DNA of 44,044 nucleotides, taken from assembly GCA_938010765.1 (NCBI GenBank), contig CALLVX010000126.1:1-44044 (forward strand), given 5' to 3'. The position numbers were made by a program, and so were the translations under genes. The stretch comes from an uncultured Flavobacteriaceae bacterium. Lineage in GTDB: Bacteria > Bacteroidota > Bacteroidia > Flavobacteriales > Flavobacteriaceae. Shown piece after piece: positions 7,692 through 15,950 of this stretch (positions are counted from its first letter, which is position 1; every line of letters starts with the position of its first letter). A model generated the notes under the pieces. That model saw only the letters and a program-made list of their open reading frames with translations, searched no databases and was not told the DNA's origin.

Positions 7692-9305
7692 TTAGTTGGG
7701 TATTGTAATGGGCCATCCGGTAAATTGTTTTGCAGTACCCTTTGTAACATCTAGGTATCTGGGCCAGCACTCAAAGGTGGCTTCTTTTTTTCGCTTGTTA
7801 AAACGAATAAGACCATAGCCGCTGCCTTTTGAAGGGCTTTCGGGGTTTACATATGCCATCATGCTTATCATATTATCAAACCCATCTAGATAGTCACCGG
7901 TCCATGGTAGACTCGTATTTGTGTTGGGATTACCGCCGGCGTTTTCAGCCTCGGGCCACCACCAGCGACTATAGTAGTCGTTTACAATGGCAGGAACGAC
8001 AAAGGCCCATGGCCCGTCACCAAACTCATCGATACCATGTTTGACTACGGTGGCCAAATGTTGATCGCCTGCGATATGTATTGCGTTAGCTTTTTGAATT
8101 AGCCTCAAGGCTTTTTTTCTACCTGCCTGTGGCCAGCCATTGCTGTCGAGATCGGCATGTAATCGGTTGTCCAAAGAGCCATGTATATGGGTACCTCCGC
8201 AAAACCCTGTTTGTGATAATACTACCTTGGGCATTTCGGGGCGTACGTCGGCCCAGGTTTCTAGAAATAACAATTGTCGCTCGCCCAACAATTTAAGTCC
8301 TTCCAAATCGATAGAGGCGGGGTCGTACTCCGGATTTCGAATATGATCGGGGCGCGGTCCCTGTTGCGGTATTTTTCCTTCGGGTCCCGATTTGAACTTT
8401 CGATCTTCTAAAATAGCGAAGTCGATACCACCTAGCAAAAGATTGGTGTAGTATACCCCAATACCTCTTTCCACAGGGGTTGGATCGAACGGGTCCGGTA
8501 AATGGGCGGTCTGGCAGCGCTCTACCATTTTTACATATTCCGGATGGTACCGATAGCCACCGTCGGGACTTCCTTTGGTTTTTGAGATTTTGCCATTTTC
8601 GCCCCAGAGATTTCCTTGGCCAATATCATGGTCATCTGGAATGGTAATACAGGGTCGGTTTCGGAAAGTTTCGCGAAACTGAAGACCGAACTTTAGCCAA
8701 GCGGCCGTGTGTTCGGTATGGTCATAGGATTGGTCGCCGGCAAAAAAGATAAGATCGGGATCTTGATGGTTAATATTGCGAACATAGTTTTCGCGCATAC
8801 CACGGTCTTTATTGGAATTGCATGATAGGGCCGCTAACACAATTTCATCTTTGTCTTTCGGGTCTTTTCGAATACGACCTTGGAAATAGGCTTCTTCACC
8901 ATGGCGAATGCGATAGTTGCTATCTTTAGAAGTGTCCCAATTGTCAACTCTGAACAGTGCAGACCACCCGAGCTCGTTTACCTGTTGTTTTTGCAACAGT
9001 TCCCAGCTGTTCCCATCATGTACTTCCAAACGAACTTCCCGACTCTCATCGGCGTACAGGGGATACAACTGAGCACTTAATTTTAGGGTGTTGTTTGAAA
9101 CCGTATAAAGCCCGAATGCCACCACACTGTCTCGAGCCACCTTTAGATCGATAATGGGATTTTCAGCCCGGTTCCACCAATCGTTGATAGCCAAAGTATC
9201 AACATTTGAAAAAGGGGCCATAGGTATGACTGTCTTTTCTTTTTGTACTTCTACGCAACCAACAACTATAAAGAAGAAGGTAATGGGATATAAAAGTTTT
9301 TTCAT
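7692..9305 (-). CDS. PhoD-like alkaline phosphatase lipoprotein
   Basis: This is a metallophosphatase of the alkaline phosphatase D group that should remove phosphate from monoesters or diesters outside the cytoplasm. I chose the ATG at 9305 (537 residues), because it gives a signal peptide with lipobox VVGC (Cys17); the frame continues 48 codons upstream into the preceding gene without conserved content. Metal-binding motifs in order are LSCNSN, FAGDQSYDH, PDDHDIGQGN and, later, AGDQH. The His/Asp-rich set seen here is complete. It lies 11 bases behind the broken beta-lactamase gene and may share its transcript. Confidence 0.85.
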   Translation of the reverse strand: MKKLLYPITFFFIVVGCVEVQKEKTVIPMAPFSNVDTLAINDWWNRAENPIIDLKVARDSVVAFGLYTVSNNTLKLSAQLYPLYADESREVRLEVHDGNSWELLQKQQVNELGWSALFRVDNWDTSKDSNYRIRHGEEAYFQGRIRKDPKDKDEIVLAALSCNSNKDRGMRENYVRNINHQDPDLIFFAGDQSYDHTEHTAAWLKFGLQFRETFRNRPCITIPDDHDIGQGNLWGENGKISKTKGSPDGGYRYHPEYVKMVERCQTAHLPDPFDPTPVERGIGVYYTNLLLGGIDFAILEDRKFKSGPEGKIPQQGPRPDHIRNPEYDPASIDLEGLKLLGERQLLFLETWADVRPEMPKVVLSQTGFCGGTHIHGSLDNRLHADLDSNGWPQAGRKKALRLIQKANAIHIAGDQHLATVVKHGIDEFGDGPWAFVVPAIVNDYYSRWWWPEAENAGGNPNTNTSLPWTGDYLDGFDNMISMMAYVNPESPSKGSGYGLIRFNKRKKEATFECWPRYLDVTKGTAKQFTGWPITIPN

Positions 9306-9316
9306 CGTATGAGGTG

Positions 9317-10073
9317 TTAAAGAGATTCTACCTTGAATAAGGTTTTGGTGTAGTTTAATAATTCCATTCCTCCGGGATTTCCATGTCCGGGAATTACTAT
9401 TTTTAATCGAGGATATGCGGTTTTTATTTTTGCAATTGTATTGCTCCATTCATTTGTATTGGCGTCTCCGAGGTATCCCTTTTTAGCGTTCATGGATTTC
9501 ACCATACATCCTCCAAAAAGAAGTTCTTCAGAGGCGACATAGGTTACGATATTATCCGCAGTATGCGCTTCGCCAAAATAGCGATTCAGTAAGGTTGTTT
9601 CACCTATGGGAAGTTCCAATTGGTTTTCAAAACCGTTTTCGGGAACCGCTACACCTTCCTTCTTCGCAAGTGCTATAGTTGTATTGTTTGCGTACGAAGG
9701 TATATTTTCTTTGTGAAAAGGAACTAACCCTCCCAGGCAGTCATTGTGAAAATGGTTAACGACCACTGCCTTTATGGTGTGCTTTTTTTCTTCGGATATC
9801 CAACGAATCAGTTCGTTTACAGTGACATCGTCTGCCGGAGTGTCGACCACGACGGCTTAATTGTTATTTAGATAAATGAGGCCGTTGCACGCCACCTTCC
9901 CAAAATTTTGTGTACCTAAATATGAGATGTGTAGAAAGCTGTTCTCTGAAAGCGCCACAATTTTTAGTGTCTCAGAGCTGTAAGCAACGGTTTTTTTTTT
10001 GAGACTTACATCCCAAAGACAGAACCATTAGGACGATGTAGACGAACACTCCGTATTTTTTTAAGCCTTCCAT
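9317..10073 (-). pseudogene. Subclass B1 metallo-beta-lactamase, broken twice
   Basis: This was a periplasmic zinc beta-lactamase or a close relative. From the ATG at 10073 the frame reads a lipoprotein-like signal peptide (VLSLGCKSQKK), then loses frame at a run of ten A on the coding strand (9991-10000). In the shifted frame the protein continues TVAYSSETLKIVALSENSFLHISYLGT and GLIYLNNN, meets a TAA at 9857-9859, then goes on AVVVDTPADD. The downstream 177 codons keep every B1 zinc ligand: HFHND (H116/H118/D120), GEAHT (H196), GGCMVKS (C221) and PGHG (H263). One extra A and one nonsense substitution explain everything. A start at GTG 9850 would lack the first strands and any export signal, so I call it inactive. 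Confidence 0.85.
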
Positions 10074-10120
10074 CGCGCTAGAATTTAGTTCACCTAAAGA
10101 TAAAACTTTACCTTTCAAAA

Positions 10121-10501
10121 ATGCATAGCAATACGTTCGAAAAGTTGATATTCATCTATAATGCCGATTCGGGCTTCCGTAATATGGTAATAGATAGCGC
10201 CCATAAGATCTTTAGCCCAGGTACGTACGAATGTAGTCTTTGCGATATTACCTACGGTGCTTTTACCGAGAACAAGGTTTGGCAAAAATTTCGAGACAAA
10301 AGTATTGTTGAGATGGAGTTTCTTCACAAAGATGAATTTACAAAGGCCTACAGGTCTAAATTCGGACACAAGTTTGGTTTTCCAATTGTTTTGGTTTCTG
10401 TAAACGCCGGTCTTGATGTATTGGTGAAGACCGAGGAACTCAATGCAATGGAGAGTGCGAAAGATCTAATCGCTTTATTGGAAGAACGACTTCCGAAATA
10501 G
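10121..10501 (+). CDS. Conserved flavobacterial protein with a CxxC motif
   Basis: The 126-residue protein has no signal peptide or membrane segment and no domain I can name. It opens with KLIFIYNADSGFRNMVIDSAHKI and has ECSLCDITYG with Cys38 and Cys41, a possible metal- or redox-active pair. I remember close relatives in many flavobacteria, some annotated loosely as 'GTPase', but there is no P-loop here and I do not support that name. It is convergent with yihA and divergent from the beta-lactamase remnant. Confidence 0.75.
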   Translation: MHSNTFEKLIFIYNADSGFRNMVIDSAHKIFSPGTYECSLCDITYGAFTENKVWQKFRDKSIVEMEFLHKDEFTKAYRSKFGHKFGFPIVLVSVNAGLDVLVKTEELNAMESAKDLIALLEERLPK

Positions 10502-10514
10502 GACGCGGATCAGA

Positions 10515-11129
10515 CTATTTTTGTTTGGTAAAAAAATCTGTATTGATTTGATCTATAAATTGAAGCAATGTGTCGCTACCTATCCTTTTAGAAGAAGAGG
10601 TGATAAAGTACTGGGGAGCTTCTTCCCAAACGCCCTGAATCATTGTTTTTAGATAGGTGTCAACTTTCGTTTTGATTACTGCGGGTTTTAATTTGTCGGC
10701 CTTGGTAAATACAATGCAGAAAGGAATACCGTTTTCACCCATCCATTCCATAAATGCCATATCTATTTTTTGAGGTTCGTGACGAATATCTACCAAAACA
10801 AAGGAACATACCAGTTGGGTGCGTTGTTCAAAATAGTTGGTAATGTACTTTTGAAAGGTTCTTTTGTCTTTTTTCGATACCCGGGCATACCCATATCCCG
10901 GTAAATCTACCAAAAACCAATTTTCATTGATTTTGAAATGGTTTATAAGCTGCGTTTTTCCAGGTCTACCCGAAGTTTTGGCCAGGCTTTTGCGATCCGT
11001 AAGCATGTTGATCAAGGAAGATTTCCCCACATTCGATCGGCCTATAAATGCATACTCAGGTATATTCTCATTGGGGCATTTCTCCACATTGGAGTTGCTC
11101 ATAACAAAATTGGCGGATTTTATTTTCAC
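10515..11129 (-). CDS. yihA: Ribosome biogenesis GTPase YihA/YsxC (EngB)
   Basis: This essential TRAFAC GTPase assists late assembly of the large ribosomal subunit. All G motifs are visible in the 204 residues: G1 GRSNVGKSS (30-38), G2 GRPGKTQ (54-60), G3 DLPGYGYA (75-82), G4 TKAD (142-145) and G5 SSSK near 177. The start is a GTG (11129), which gives the normal family N-terminus (KIKSANFVMS). It is transcribed away from the alpha/beta hydrolase stop, with about 125 bases between. Confidence 0.96.
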   Translation of the reverse strand: MKIKSANFVMSNSNVEKCPNENIPEYAFIGRSNVGKSSLINMLTDRKSLAKTSGRPGKTQLINHFKINENWFLVDLPGYGYARVSKKDKRTFQKYITNYFEQRTQLVCSFVLVDIRHEPQKIDMAFMEWMGENGIPFCIVFTKADKLKPAVIKTKVDTYLKTMIQGVWEEAPQYFITSSSKRIGSDTLLQFIDQINTDFFTKQK

Positions 11130-11255
11130 TGAGTTCTTTTTACTGAGAATTGATTGGGATTTCTTAAAACAATCATCAAAGTTTAGATATGGTACAAGAA
11201 ATAGTTAGAAATTGGATTCGCGGTAATAGCGCTTTATATTAATCAAAAGGTTCGT

Positions 11256-12020
11256 TTAGAAGTCTCGCTTTGCTAACCAAGCGTCCAAGATTTCATTGAA
11301 TTCCTTAGGATGCTCCATCATGGGGGCATGCCCACATTTTTTCACCCAAAACAAATCTGAATCGGGAAGTAGTTCATGAAAAAGTTCGGCAACATCTGGC
11401 GGGGTTACACCATCGTCTTCTCCCCAAATAATGCAGGTAGGTGTTTTCATTTTGGGCAGGTCTTTCGCCATGTTATGGCGAATGGCACTTTTTGCTATGG
11501 CCAAAGTTCGAATCACTTTGTTTCGGTCATTGACCGTTTCGAAGACCTCATCCACAATTGCCTTGGTTGCGACCGTTGGGTCATAAAAAACATCTTCTGC
11601 CTTCTTTTTAATAAAATCATAATCTCCTCTTCGTGGGTAGCCATCGCCCATGGCACTTTCGTAAAGCCCTGAGCTGCCTGTTATTACAAGGGCTTTTACC
11701 ATTTCAGGATACATCTTGGTGTGCAATAGACCAATATGGCCGCCAAGGGAATTTCCCAATAAAATGACATCTTTTAGCCCTTTGAACTCGATAAATTTTT
11801 CAAGAAATTTAGCAAATTGTTTTACGTTCGTCTTGATTACCGGCATGTCATAAATTGGTAATTCTGGAATCAGCACCTTATAGCCCTTCCGAGGGAAGTG
11901 TTCCGTAACACCGTGGAAGTTGCTCAAACCACCCATTAGGCCATGTAGTATAATAATAGGAGCACCTTCCCCTATTTCAATATACCGGTATTTTCCTTCT
12001 GTGATTAGTTGCTCTTCCAT
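11256..12020 (-). CDS. Alpha/beta-fold hydrolase
   Basis: This is a cytoplasmic serine hydrolase of the alpha/beta fold; the substrate is unknown. I chose the ATG at 12020 (254 residues), as the extra 15 codons from 12065 carry no family pattern. Motifs are the oxyanion HGLMGG (26-31), nucleophile elbow GNSLGG with Ser91, the acid in GEDDGVTP (Asp202/203) and the catalytic His231 in KKCGHAPMMEHP. The triad is therefore complete. The family includes lipases, haloperoxidase-like enzymes and ester hydrolases. It is divergent from mraZ. Confidence 0.9.
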   Translation of the reverse strand: MEEQLITEGKYRYIEIGEGAPIIILHGLMGGLSNFHGVTEHFPRKGYKVLIPELPIYDMPVIKTNVKQFAKFLEKFIEFKGLKDVILLGNSLGGHIGLLHTKMYPEMVKALVITGSSGLYESAMGDGYPRRGDYDFIKKKAEDVFYDPTVATKAIVDEVFETVNDRNKVIRTLAIAKSAIRHNMAKDLPKMKTPTCIIWGEDDGVTPPDVAELFHELLPDSDLFWVKKCGHAPMMEHPKEFNEILDAWLAKRDF

Positions 12021-12170
12021 GTACGGAAACTTGTTGGCTTTTGGGCAAATATAGGTATTTAACATAGAATAGCCACACGCTAAAAACCCCTCGACGACGA
12101 TTTAAAATCTTCTTCTTAGGCAGCATTCTATACAAGAAAGCAAGTCAAAGACACTAAAATTATCAACAAA

Positions 12171-12197
12171 GTGGTAATTTGTGGTAAAATGTGGTAA
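12171..12197 (+). promoter_or_regulatory. MraZ operator: three GTGGTAA boxes at 10-base spacing
   Basis: GTGGTAA occurs at 12171, 12181 and 12191, exactly one helical turn apart, just upstream of mraZ. MraZ proteins in other bacteria bind direct repeats with 10-base periodicity containing a GTGG/TGGG core before their own operon. The position and spacing fit autoregulation of the dcw operon. This is read directly from sequence; binding is inferred from the family. Confidence 0.85.
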
Positions 12198-12206
12198 TAA
12201 AATTTG

Positions 12207-12214
12207 TAGTTTTG
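12207..12214 (+). promoter_or_regulatory. -7 promoter element of the dcw operon
   Basis: TAGTTTTG matches the Bacteroidota -7 consensus TAnnTTTG and lies 30 bases before the mraZ start codon. The MraZ boxes occupy the space directly upstream, where -33 contacts would fall, so bound MraZ should block RNA polymerase. Confidence 0.6.
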
Positions 12215-12244
12215 AGTTATTAAACCAAAAACCAGCCATTTAAG

Positions 12245-12718
12245 GTGATTAACTTCATTGGATCATACGATTGTAAAGCTGACGCCAAAGGTAGGGTAAT
12301 GTTACCTGTTGCGCTAAAAAATCAGATGGCCCCCCTAGTGAATGAAGGTTTTGTAATCAAAAGATCGGTCTTTCGAAATTGTTTGGAGTTGTATCCAATG
12401 CAGGAGTATAATTTGATGATGGAGAAGATGAACAAGAAGAACCGCTTTATTAAAAAGAACAACGATTTCATTCGTCGTTTTACCGCTGGGGTAAAGGTGG
12501 TAGAAATTGATTCGACCGGGCGATTATTGATTCCTAAGAACCTGATAGCGGTCGCAAGTATTAAAAAAGAAATTGTACTCAGTTCTGCTATTAATATTGT
12601 AGAAATCTGGGATAAGGAAAGTTACGAGCAGGTATTGGAAGAGACTGCAATAGATTTTGAAGCGCTTACCGAAGAGGTAATGGGAACCGATGGAGACGAA
12701 ACCGATAATGTATCATAA
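12245..12718 (+). CDS. mraZ: Division/cell wall cluster regulator MraZ
   Basis: MraZ is a DNA-binding regulator of the dcw operon that assembles into rings. The 157 residues have the two AbrB-like halves, each with the DxxGR motif: DAKGR (13-17) and DSTGR (89-93). The start is a GTG at 12245, which gives the correct family N-terminus (INFIGSYDCKADAKGR). Three MraZ boxes lie 48-74 bases upstream. The 3' end overlaps the rsmH start. Confidence 0.95.
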   Translation: MINFIGSYDCKADAKGRVMLPVALKNQMAPLVNEGFVIKRSVFRNCLELYPMQEYNLMMEKMNKKNRFIKKNNDFIRRFTAGVKVVEIDSTGRLLIPKNLIAVASIKKEIVLSSAINIVEIWDKESYEQVLEETAIDFEALTEEVMGTDGDETDNVS

Positions 12719-13601
12719 TCCGGTATTGTTGCAAGAGTCGGTAAACGGGCTCGAAATCAAGGAAAATGGTGTTTATGTGGATGTGACTTTTGGCGGAGGT
12801 GGGCATTCAAAGGAAATAATGAAACGGTTGGGCGACAATGGAAAGCTATTCGCCTTTGATCAGGATGAAGATGCATTAGATAACACAATTTTAGATGATC
12901 GGTTTGTGTTGATCAATGAGAATTACCGTTACATCAAACAGTTTTTGAAGTTCTATGGCATTCGAAAGGTAGATGGTATCCTCGCTGATTTCGGGGTGTC
13001 TTCGCATCAATTTGATCAAGCAGAACGTGGTTTTTCAACTCGTTTTGATGCAGATTTAGATATGCGAATGAGCAAACGAAACCCTTTTTCAGCATTTAAT
13101 GTGGTGAACAAGTATAGCTATGATCAACTCCGAAAGGTGTTATTCGAGTACGGGGAACTTAGAAATGCAAACGCAATGGCGAAAGCTATTGAGGTAGCAC
13201 GTTCAGAGCAGCCCATAAAAACTTCAGTGGCGCTGAAAACGGTTTTGAAACCGTTTTTGCCAAATGCGAAGGAGCATAAAATATTGGCGCAGGTGTATCA
13301 GGCTATTCGTATTGAAGTGAACCAAGAAATTGAGTCTATCAAAGAGTTTTTGCTGCAAACCGCAGAGCTCTTAGAGCCAAATGCCCGGTTGAGCATTATT
13401 AGTTATCACTCGCTAGAGGATCGATTGGTAAAAAGATATATCCGAGCCGGACAATTTCAAGGGGAGCCTGAAAAAGATTTTTATGGGAACATTAATGTAC
13501 CCTTTAAAAAAGTAGGTTCACTGATCATTCCTTCGAGTGAGGAAATAGCATTGAACAACAGGGCGCGTAGTGCAAAATTGCGTGTCGCCAAACGCATATA
13601 G
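12690..13601 (+). CDS. rsmH: 16S rRNA (cytosine1402-N4)-methyltransferase RsmH
   Basis: RsmH (MraW) methylates C1402 of 16S rRNA at N4 using S-adenosylmethionine. The 303 residues contain the SAM-binding DVTFGGGGHS (31-40), ADFGVSSHQFD and SYHSLEDRLVKR. Either the ATG at 12690 or the one at 12708 (MYHNPVLLQES) may be used; the second matches the usual N-terminus more closely. Both overlap the end of mraZ, suggesting coupling. Confidence 0.95.
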   Translation: METKPIMYHNPVLLQESVNGLEIKENGVYVDVTFGGGGHSKEIMKRLGDNGKLFAFDQDEDALDNTILDDRFVLINENYRYIKQFLKFYGIRKVDGILADFGVSSHQFDQAERGFSTRFDADLDMRMSKRNPFSAFNVVNKYSYDQLRKVLFEYGELRNANAMAKAIEVARSEQPIKTSVALKTVLKPFLPNAKEHKILAQVYQAIRIEVNQEIESIKEFLLQTAELLEPNARLSIISYHSLEDRLVKRYIRAGQFQGEPEKDFYGNINVPFKKVGSLIIPSSEEIALNNRARSAKLRVAKRI

Positions 13602-13621
13602 GGAATATAAAAACAAGCATC

Positions 13622-13942
13622 GTGAAAAACGGAATTTTAGATATTTTGAAAGGAAAGTTTTTGGTGAGCGACGACGCTCCCAAAAATTGGCTTTTTATCA
13701 TTTTCGTCTCTTTTTTGGCCACCGTAATGATTGGAAGCAGTCATAGTGCAGATAGAAAAGTACACCAGATAGCTGCCTTGAACGAAGAAGTAAAAGAATT
13801 ACGCAGTCATTTTATAGATGTGCACAAAGATGTGCAGCGTCTCAAATTAGAGTCGACCATTACAGATTCGGTATTAAAAAAAGAAATGTACCCATCCGAG
13901 GTACCACCAAGTAAAATTCGTGTAAAATCAGAAGTAGAATAA
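13622..13942 (+). CDS. ftsL: FtsL-like cell division protein
   Basis: FtsL is a bitopic inner-membrane protein that joins FtsQ and FtsB at the divisome. The 106-residue product has a cytoplasmic N-terminus, one membrane segment (about 23-39, WLFIIFVSFLATVMIG) and a periplasmic heptad-rich stretch (about 43-80). Sequence alone is weak, but size, topology and position between rsmH and the PBP gene are diagnostic. The start is GTG at 13622. Confidence 0.85.
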   Translation: MKNGILDILKGKFLVSDDAPKNWLFIIFVSFLATVMIGSSHSADRKVHQIAALNEEVKELRSHFIDVHKDVQRLKLESTITDSVLKKEMYPSEVPPSKIRVKSEVE

Positions 13943-13943
13943 A

Positions 13944-15950
13944 GTGGCGGTAACCGATAAGAACATACTATCCCGTTTGTACATTGTAGCAGCATGCCTG
14001 TTCCTGTTTGCCCTTGCCGTAATGGTGAAGCTGGTAAGCATTCAGGTGGTCGATGGTGACAGGTATAGGGCATTGGCGACCGACCGTACATCTAAGATGT
14101 TCACGATTGTTCCTAATCGCGGAAATCTGTATTCGGACGACGGTAGTCTGCTGGCAACCTCGGTATCGCGTTATACCGTGCGTTTCGATGCGGTGACCGT
14201 GAGCGATGCTGACTTCAAGGAATTTTTAGTGCCACTTAGCAACGAATTGTCAAAATTATTTGGCAATTCATCCTCGCACTACCAACAATTACTGCGAAAG
14301 GCCAAGGAGAACCGACATAGATACGCTTTGATTGCCCGTAATTTGGACTATTCGGATTATATCGCGGTCAAGGAGTTTCCCTTGTTTCGTTTAGGGCCTT
14401 ACAAAGGGGGGCTTATAATCGAGCAAAAAACGGTTCGCGAGCACCCACTAGGTAAAATTGCAGAACGCAGTGTTGGGTATGAGCGGGTAGATGAAAATGG
14501 ATATTACACCCGGGTGGGGCTCGAAGGGGCTTTTGGGCAATACCTAAGAGGTACCGAGGGCAAACGATTAAAGCAGAAAATTGCAAAGGGACAATGGAAA
14601 CCTATTGGGCAGGATAATATTGTAGAGCCCAAAGACGGGTATGACGTAGTTTCTACGATTGATATCAATATTCAGGATATCGCCCACCACGCTTTGCTAA
14701 AGCAGTTGGAATACTACAAGGCAGAACATGGTTCGGTAATCGTTATGGAGACGAAGACGGGAGAGGTAAAAGCCATTTCCAATCTCGGAAGAACTTCAGA
14801 TGGGAAGTATTATGAGCGATTGAATTATGCTATTGGTGAATCGCACGAACCTGGATCTACCTTTAAGTTAATGAACCTGGTAGCGGCCTTGGAAGATAAG
14901 GTAATCGATACCAGCGATGTAATCGATACTGAAAAGGGTGTTTGGAAAATTTATAGACATCGAGTGCGGGATTCCAAGCATGGGGGCTACGGGAAAATAT
15001 CCATAGGGAAGGCCTTTGAAGTATCCTCGAATACCGCTTTTGCTAAAATGATACATAACGGTTACAAACATGCCCCTGAGAAATATGTGAACCGCTTAAT
15101 GGCAATGAGCCTACACAAAGAATTAGGTCTTCCTATTAAAGGAGAGGGCGTACCTGTTATTCGCTATCCTGGTGATAAAGGTTGGTCTGGGCTTTCTTTG
15201 GCCCAAATGGCCTATGGGTACGAGGTGGCCTTAACTCCGTTACAGACCCTCACATTTTATAATGCCATCGCAAATGATGGTGAAATGGTTAAACCACGGT
15301 TGATCAAAGAAGTACGAGAATGGGACCGTACCATTTTAAAATTTGAAAAAGAAGTAATCGACGAGGCGATCTGTTCAAAAGAAACGGCTTACAAGGTGCA
15401 AGAGCTGTTAAAGAATGTTGTTGAGAAAGACCATGGTACGGGTCATAAATTATATTCACCCAATTTTTCAATGGCGGGGAAGACCGGTACGGCACAGAAA
15501 AACTATGAAACGAAAGACAAGGATAAGTTGGGGTATATCTCGACTTTCGCAGGTTATTTTCCAGCAGAAAACCCCAAGTATTCCTGTATCGTAATCATTC
15601 ATGAACCAGACAAAAGCGTGGGTTATTATGGGGCCGATGTTGCGGGACCTGTATTCAAATCGGTGGCTCAAAAAGTATATGCCAATTCTCCTTTAATAGA
15701 TGAGGTGGAAATGCCGGGTGGTATCGATGAAAATCTTGACAATAGTTTTCAAAAGTATTATGCCGAAGCTCAGAAAATCTATAAGAAGGTGCCAAATGTA
15801 AAGGGTATGAGTGGTATGGATGCCATTTCGATTTTGGAAAACTTAGGATTGCAGGTAGAGATAAGAGGAAATGGCAAAGTAAGAAAGCAGTCCATTTCAC
15901 ATGGTACGGATATCGAAAAGGTAGATAAAATAGTATTGGAATTATCATGA
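13944..15950 (+). CDS. ftsI: Septal penicillin-binding protein with PASTA domain (FtsI/Spo0VD type)
   Basis: This class B PBP is the transpeptidase that cross-links septal peptidoglycan. The 668 residues comprise a membrane anchor (11-31), a dimerisation domain and a transpeptidase domain with S305-T-F-K308, S361-S-N363 and K513-T-G515. One PASTA domain follows (about 616-668, VPNVKGMSGMDAISILENLG). All catalytic residues are present. Translation begins with a GTG one base after the ftsL stop, and the end overlaps murE by ATGA. A PASTA domain on FtsI is common in Bacteroidota. Confidence 0.94.
   Translation: MAVTDKNILSRLYIVAACLFLFALAVMVKLVSIQVVDGDRYRALATDRTSKMFTIVPNRGNLYSDDGSLLATSVSRYTVRFDAVTVSDADFKEFLVPLSNELSKLFGNSSSHYQQLLRKAKENRHRYALIARNLDYSDYIAVKEFPLFRLGPYKGGLIIEQKTVREHPLGKIAERSVGYERVDENGYYTRVGLEGAFGQYLRGTEGKRLKQKIAKGQWKPIGQDNIVEPKDGYDVVSTIDINIQDIAHHALLKQLEYYKAEHGSVIVMETKTGEVKAISNLGRTSDGKYYERLNYAIGESHEPGSTFKLMNLVAALEDKVIDTSDVIDTEKGVWKIYRHRVRDSKHGGYGKISIGKAFEVSSNTAFAKMIHNGYKHAPEKYVNRLMAMSLHKELGLPIKGEGVPVIRYPGDKGWSGLSLAQMAYGYEVALTPLQTLTFYNAIANDGEMVKPRLIKEVREWDRTILKFEKEVIDEAICSKETAYKVQELLKNVVEKDHGTGHKLYSPNFSMAGKTGTAQKNYETKDKDKLGYISTFAGYFPAENPKYSCIVIIHEPDKSVGYYGADVAGPVFKSVAQKVYANSPLIDEVEMPGGIDENLDNSFQKYYAEAQKIYKKVPNVKGMSGMDAISILENLGLQVEIRGNGKVRKQSISHGTDIEKVDKIVLELS

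Noticed and set aside
7692..9449. 585-residue form of the PhoD-like protein
   Set aside because: The first 48 codons overlap the preceding gene and would hide the clear lipoprotein signal peptide that begins at 9305.
9317..9850. 177-codon frame as a working beta-lactamase
   Set aside because: It lacks the signal peptide and first strands, which are found upstream behind a frameshift and a stop; a pseudogene explains all the sequence.
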